Both the position numbers and the translations under genes were made by a program. From NCBI GenBank assembly GCA_040289475.1, contig PSLF01000013.1, positions 1 to 55,904 on the forward strand: a stretch of DNA of 55,904 nucleotides, written 5' to 3'. The notes beneath the pieces were generated by a model that saw only the letters and a list, made by a program, of their open reading frames with translations, had not been told where the DNA came from and ran no database searches. Numbering within the stretch: position 1 is the stretch's first letter; each line of letters opens with the position of its first letter. This document shows, piece by piece, positions 52,468 to 55,904 of this stretch. This DNA is from Acidimicrobiia bacterium (lineage in GTDB: Bacteria; Actinomycetota; Acidimicrobiia; ATN3; PSLF01).

Positions 52468-52614
52468 CTGAGTCCGTCAATGTCGAAAATAGTCGTAATG
52501 CAACGCAGAGAAATTATATGACCATGCCGCGCGGAATCAGGCTTGCGAAGCCGCATTCAGCGCTGCCTTCCTGACCGGCGTTTCAAAAAACTTCACGACA
52601 ATGCCGCGAAATCG

Positions 52615-52646
52615 TTGACTTCTAGCTGATTTTGGTTTTTCATTAT
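52615..52646 (+). promoter_or_regulatory. Possible promoter of the HU gene
   Basis: TTGACT (52615-52620, five of six). Downstream is TTTCAT (52638-52643) at 17 bases or CATTAT (52641-52646) at 20 bases. The stretch is AT-rich compared with its surroundings and lies 40-70 bases before the HU start. Confidence 0.4.
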
Positions 52647-52683
52647 TTGCGCATAGCGACCCGCGTTCTCGGGGAGGTGAGCG

Positions 52684-53175
52684 GTGAACAAATTGGAACT
52701 AGCAGAAAAAGTCGCTCAGGCGACAGGTCTCTCTAAAGACCAGGCGAACAACGCTGTGACCGCCTTAGTCAACTCGATGATGGCGGCGGTCGCCAAGGGT
52801 GAGACTGTAAGGATACCGGGCTTCGGCACATGGACGTCTAGGACGCGGCCAAAGCGTAAGGGGATTAACCCGCAGACCAAGAAGGTCATGCAGATTCCTG
52901 CGAAGAAGGTTCCCGCTTTCAAGCCGGGAAGCGTCTTCCGGGATGTCGTGGCTAATCCTAGCAAAGCCTCGAAGTTACTATCGCTTCCGAAGCCTCCGGC
53001 AAAGCAGGCTGCAAAGAAAGCGGCAGCCAAGCCCGCGGGTAAGGCTGCGGCCAAAAAGACGGCGTCCAGCAAGCCTGCTGCAAAGAAGACGGCAGCCCGC
53101 AAGCCTGCTGCTACAGGTAGGACGACGGCACGCAAGACCGCTACGGGCAGGGCGACAGCTCGCAAAAAGAAATAG
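52684..53175 (+). CDS. hup: HU DNA-binding protein with Lys/Ala-rich C-terminal tail
   Basis: 163 aa. Residues 1-92 are a complete HU/IHF domain: MNKLELAEKVAQATGLSKDQ (1-20), VRIPGFGTW, and the DNA-intercalating arm with RKGINPQTKKVMQIPAKKVP. The tail (about 95-163) consists of degenerate KPAAKKTA/ARK-type repeats like histone H1, as in mycobacterial HupB and Streptomyces HupS. It compacts the nucleoid; tail lysines are modified in mycobacteria. Start GTG 52684 with GGGGAGGTG upstream. A long strong terminator lies 150 bases after the stop. Confidence 0.97.
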   Translation: MNKLELAEKVAQATGLSKDQANNAVTALVNSMMAAVAKGETVRIPGFGTWTSRTRPKRKGINPQTKKVMQIPAKKVPAFKPGSVFRDVVANPSKASKLLSLPKPPAKQAAKKAAAKPAGKAAAKKTASSKPAAKKTAARKPAATGRTTARKTATGRATARKKK

Positions 53176-53326
53176 CTGGCTCTACGCACGCACGCGAGTA
53201 AGCTGCGGCTGGGTCGCAAGATTCACGCGGGTTTTATCACGTACCTGTGCGTCCGAGGTGATTCGCATATGTTTGCGCGATGATTTCGCTCTGTCGTCGT
53301 AAGTTTGAAGGCTGGAGCAGCTGAGG

Positions 53327-53366
53327 GTTCCCGGCATCTGCGAATTGAGGTGCCGGGAACTTTTTA
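53327..53366 (+). terminator. hup: Intrinsic terminator downstream of HU
   Basis: GTTCCCGGCATCT (53327-53339), an eight-base loop, AGGTGCCGGGAAC (53348-53360): a 13-bp stem with one G-U pair, followed by TTTTTAT. It lies about 150 bases downstream of the HU stop. Confidence 0.9.
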
Positions 53367-53468
53367 TGGTCTCCGGCAACGCGCAAGCGTCATTAGGCCA
53401 GCACTGCTTTTGGCGGTTCCGATCGGCTGTATTATCGGCACTATCGGGTCGAGTGAGGGACGAAGGGT

Positions 53469-54542
53469 ATGCAGTGCTCGGTTTGTTACTCTTCCAACCG
53501 CCACGGTGCCATTTTTTGCGGAACGTGCGGCGCTATGCTCAGGGGCCAGTCCACGCCCTCTGTTTCGGACGGAAACGTGTGCCAGTCCTGCGGTTCGGTA
53601 GTCCCTATAAAGTTTCAATTTTGCGATACGTGTGGACAGCCGTTGGGTGGTCTGGGGCCCTCATCCAAGCGAGAGGGGAGCGCTGAGGTCCCGGTTCCTA
53701 AGAAATTAGCGACGGGTGGTCAACTTCCGGAGTCGTTCGGCGGCGGACGATACAGAGTCATGGGGCTTCTAGGTGAGGGTGCCAAAAAACTCGTCTATCT
53801 CGCGAGAGACACTAGCCTGGGACGAGATGTGGCTCTCGCTGTCGTGAAGTCCACTCTGACCGGAAACGATCTGATCCGTTTGCGGCGTGAGGCAAAGGCC
53901 ATGGCGCAGTTGAGTGATCATCCGAACATCGTCCCCGTCTACGATACGGGAGAGGAGAAAGGGCATCCCTTCATAGTTAGTCAATACATGAAGGGAGGAG
54001 ATGTCGAGACTCTTGCAAAGCGATCGCCTGGCTCTCGCCTACCGGTCAGCCAGGCTGTAGGGGTAGCGATTCAAGTTGCCTCAGCACTCGAAGCGGCACA
54101 CCGCAGAGGAATCATCCACCGAGATGTCAAGCCATCCAACGTATGGCTCTCCGAGCAGGGAGTTGCCAAGCTTGGCGATTTTGGCCTCGCTATCGTCCAA
54201 GACGAGTCTCGCATCACTCGTGTTGGAATCATGATTGGAACTGCTACATACATGTCTCCAGAATGCGCGGCAGGCGGTGCGAGAGTGGCTGATGCAAGAA
54301 GTGACATCTACTCGTTGGGAGCCATGCTTTTCGAGTTGTTGGCTGGACGACCCCCGTTCATCGGCGACATGGTAAAGGTTATATATCAGCAGAGGCATGT
54401 TCCTCCGCCGAAGTTACTGGAAGTTGTTGGAGGAATAGATCCGCGCCTTTCGGATCTTGTTGACGGGATGCTCGCCAAGGATCCCAATTTGCGGCCCCAA
54501 AGCGCTCAGCAAGTTATCGATGCGCTCCGGCTTTTCGTGTAA
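53469..54542 (+). CDS. Ser/Thr protein kinase with N-terminal double zinc ribbon
   Basis: 357 aa, no membrane segment. Residues 1-60 hold two zinc ribbons (CSVC...CGTC and CQSC...CDTC). The kinase domain covers about 92-350. The Gly loop is GEGAKKLVYLARD, the catalytic loop HRDVKPSN is normal, DFG (GDFGLA) and a SPE-type motif (MSPECA) are present, and the Arg of subdomain XI is kept. The strand-3 Lys of the VAIK motif is Ala124 (VALAVVK), and a Lys stands three residues later (Lys127). This displaced-Lys pattern is one I associate with a bacterial subgroup (GEGxKKxVYLA). Regulates unknown targets. Confidence 0.9.
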   Translation: MQCSVCYSSNRHGAIFCGTCGAMLRGQSTPSVSDGNVCQSCGSVVPIKFQFCDTCGQPLGGLGPSSKREGSAEVPVPKKLATGGQLPESFGGGRYRVMGLLGEGAKKLVYLARDTSLGRDVALAVVKSTLTGNDLIRLRREAKAMAQLSDHPNIVPVYDTGEEKGHPFIVSQYMKGGDVETLAKRSPGSRLPVSQAVGVAIQVASALEAAHRRGIIHRDVKPSNVWLSEQGVAKLGDFGLAIVQDESRITRVGIMIGTATYMSPECAAGGARVADARSDIYSLGAMLFELLAGRPPFIGDMVKVIYQQRHVPPPKLLEVVGGIDPRLSDLVDGMLAKDPNLRPQSAQQVIDALRLFV

Positions 54543-54641
54543 CTAGGAATAACCCGAGCGCAGGGACCACTCACAGAAAGCTTACTTCTGATTGGCCCTC
54601 GTAAAAGACTGAGGCTTCTCTGTATTTTTTATTTTCAAGTC

Positions 54642-55379
54642 CTAGCTAGCCGGATCTACGAACCGAAATGCCTCGCCCAGGGCAAAGCCGCCCAGGCTTC
54701 CGTGTTCTCTAGCGGTGCGGCGTATCCGCTCCGCGAAACGCTCCACGTCTGGGCCGTCGGGGTCTTGTATATGCATTGTCGATTGGAACTGGCTTTTATG
54801 TGCAAGCAACGCCTCGATTTTTTTGTCCAAGTGCTCTACGCTGATTTCCTCGATGTGATTCGGGTCGCCAGCGTCCCACAACAAAAGTGCTTTGGGGCGG
54901 TGGTGTAGTACCCCAGCAACGGCCAACTCCTCAAGGAAACGTGGATCACGGGCGGCCACCACGGCGTCACACACACTCCGCCCCACTTCTCTGTGGTCTG
55001 GGTGCAAAACATTGTGCGCCCACGGATCGTGAGTCAGTATGACGTCGGGTCTTAGAGAGCGTATCCAGGTTGCCACTTCCCTCACTAGACCATCGGTTGA
55101 AACTACGTTTCCGTCTCGGTGTCGCGAGAAGTAAACCTTGTCGATGCCCAACACGTCGCAGGCGTGTCTCTGTTCTTCCTCACGTCGCAAAGCTAGGTCG
55201 AAGGGGTGGATGTCTAGTCTCCAAGTGCCTTTGGAGCCGTCGGTTATCACCACGTAGGTGACAGACGCCCCGTTAGCTGTCCATTTAGCAACAGTAGCTG
55301 CGCATCCAAACTCTGCGTCGTCGGGGTGAGCTGGAACGACGAGTACTCGTCTTGGGAGCTCAATGTTGGACGTTCTCAC
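54642..55379 (-). CDS. PIG-L/LmbE family zinc deacetylase
   Basis: 245 aa. Zinc N-deacetylase family (MshB, Mca, LmbE). Zinc-binding AHPDDAEFG gives His18, Asp21 and catalytic-base Asp20. The distal His lies in HPDHREVG (His126 or His129), and THDPWAHN is typical. The family's usual Glu after HPDD is Ala here. In Actinobacteria such enzymes act in mycothiol synthesis or detoxification, or on glycan precursors; the subgroup is not resolved. Its start overlaps the stop of the LLM gene (ATGA), so they are one operon. Confidence 0.88.
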   Translation of the reverse strand: MRTSNIELPRRVLVVPAHPDDAEFGCAATVAKWTANGASVTYVVITDGSKGTWRLDIHPFDLALRREEEQRHACDVLGIDKVYFSRHRDGNVVSTDGLVREVATWIRSLRPDVILTHDPWAHNVLHPDHREVGRSVCDAVVAARDPRFLEELAVAGVLHHRPKALLLWDAGDPNHIEEISVEHLDKKIEALLAHKSQFQSTMHIQDPDGPDVERFAERIRRTAREHGSLGGFALGEAFRFVDPAS

Positions 55380-55904
55380 TCTGGCTCCCTGGCTGTGCTC
55401 AAGAGCTCATCGAGTACGTAAAAGCTACGTCGATTCGTGTCCGCTGCGTCGAAGGGCGCTATGTTCCAGAGAATCAAGTGCTCGAGACCTATTGCCGCGT
55501 ACTCTACGGCTTTGTCGTACAGTTCTTCAGCGGTTCCGTGCCAGACAAACTCGTGTACCACCTCGAAGGGAATCTTGGCCACTAAAGACTCGGCTTCGCT
55601 TCTCGACATACCAGCAGGAACGAAGTCCAAAAGCCCGTAAGACCCCGTTCCCAAAGGATGAGCGTACCCCGCTGCTTGAAACCGCTTATCGCTCAGTGCC
55701 ATACAAAAGCATTTCACCAAGGGGTTTTCCAAGATTTTGTGAGCGGTCTTATGGTCTTGCGCTGGGACGCAATAACAAAACATGGCTGCCACGATTTCGT
55801 CCATCTGCCTTCCGGCTTTGGAGGCGGAATTGCGAAGTTTATTCAGCTTTTCCGAATACTCCTCGATCGGAAGGGCGGTCGGTATCCAACCATCGCCGAG
55901 CCTA
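55376..55904 (-). CDS. LLM-class flavin-dependent oxidoreductase, C-terminal part (runs off the right edge)
   Basis: About 175 codons, stop at 55376-55378. The frame stays open to the window edge and begins GDGWIPTALPIEEYSEKL, then RNSASKAGRQMDEI. This is the C-terminal TIM-barrel part of a luciferase-like monooxygenase, the family of F420-dependent reductases. FVPAGMSRSEAES and GLEHLILWNIAP follow the same pattern. The ATG at 55804 is an internal Met, not the start. Cofactor choice (F420 or FMN) cannot be told without the N-terminus. Confidence 0.8.
   Translation of the reverse strand, partial: RLGDGWIPTALPIEEYSEKLNKLRNSASKAGRQMDEIVAAMFCYCVPAQDHKTAHKILENPLVKCFCMALSDKRFQAAGYAHPLGTGSYGLLDFVPAGMSRSEAESLVAKIPFEVVHEFVWHGTAEELYDKAVEYAAIGLEHLILWNIAPFDAADTNRRSFYVLDELLSTAREPE

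Noticed and set aside
52716-53219. Minus-strand open frame across the HU gene, Ala/Leu/Val-rich and membrane-like
   Set aside because: It is the complement of the Lys/Ala codon repeats of the HU tail; hydrophobicity is an artefact of the repeats.
1-55904. CRISPR arrays, insertion sequences, prophage, att sites
   Set aside because: No regularly spaced repeats, transposase or integrase motifs, or duplicated tRNA ends were seen on either strand.

Overview
This window looks like chromosomal DNA of a moderately high-GC actinobacterium. An Acidimicrobiia-like lineage is my best inference. The evidence is: a giant AftD-type arabinofuranosyltransferase with C-terminal discoidin-like modules; a HU protein with a long Lys/Ala-rich tail; a SUF operon ordered sufB-sufD-Rieske-sufC; a luciferase-like (LLM) oxidoreductase of the F420-linked type; a Ser/Thr kinase; and many GTG/TTG starts with ATGA/GTGA overlaps. 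I see no rRNA, phage, IS element or CRISPR array. Taxonomy was not checked against any database.

Layout. 1-2.5 kb: the 5' part of a cold-shock-like gene (minus strand) divergent from a hybrid sensor kinase. 2.6-6.1 kb: cobalamin-dependent methionine synthase. 6.1-9.7 kb (minus): a tight operon of a degenerate alpha/beta hydrolase, a small PLDc_N membrane protein, a cysteine desulfurase and mnmA (tRNA thiolation). 9.7-12.9 kb: a Nudix hydrolase, a duplicated MgtE-type transporter, and a CDF transporter coupled to a small membrane protein. 12.9-22.3 kb (plus): an envelope glycan cluster (GT2, methyltransferase, flippase-AftD fusion) followed by membrane/secreted proteins including a CopD-like one. 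22.3-28.2 kb: a membrane sensor kinase with a degenerate ATPase domain and a heterodimeric ABC exporter. 28.2-33.9 kb: the SUF operon behind a strong promoter with a candidate operator, then a GT2 glycosyltransferase.

34-48 kb is amino-acid and central metabolism: ilvC, a class V aminotransferase and serA (serine branch), leuA behind what looks like a leucine attenuator, an isochorismatase-fold protein, gnd and zwf (NAD(P)H from the pentose phosphate route), leuB, ilvE and cimA (citramalate route to isoleucine). leuCD and ilvBN/ilvD are not in the window. 48-52 kb: a putative lipoprotein, a hypothetical protein, gltX, and tRNA-Gln(CUG) and tRNA-Glu(CUC). 52-55.9 kb: a VOC protein, HU, a zinc-ribbon Ser/Thr kinase, a PIG-L deacetylase and a truncated LLM oxidoreductase.

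The most interesting items are: (i) a leader peptide ending Glu-Leu-Leu-Leu-Thr followed by a hairpin and a textbook terminator upstream of leuA; (ii) a Wzx/MurJ-type flippase fused to AftD, with an in-frame A8 slippery run in the linker; (iii) a perfect 7-bp inverted repeat overlapping the -10 of the SUF promoter; and (iv) several enzyme folds whose catalytic residues are replaced (alpha/beta hydrolase, isochorismatase fold, sensor kinase, one ABC half).
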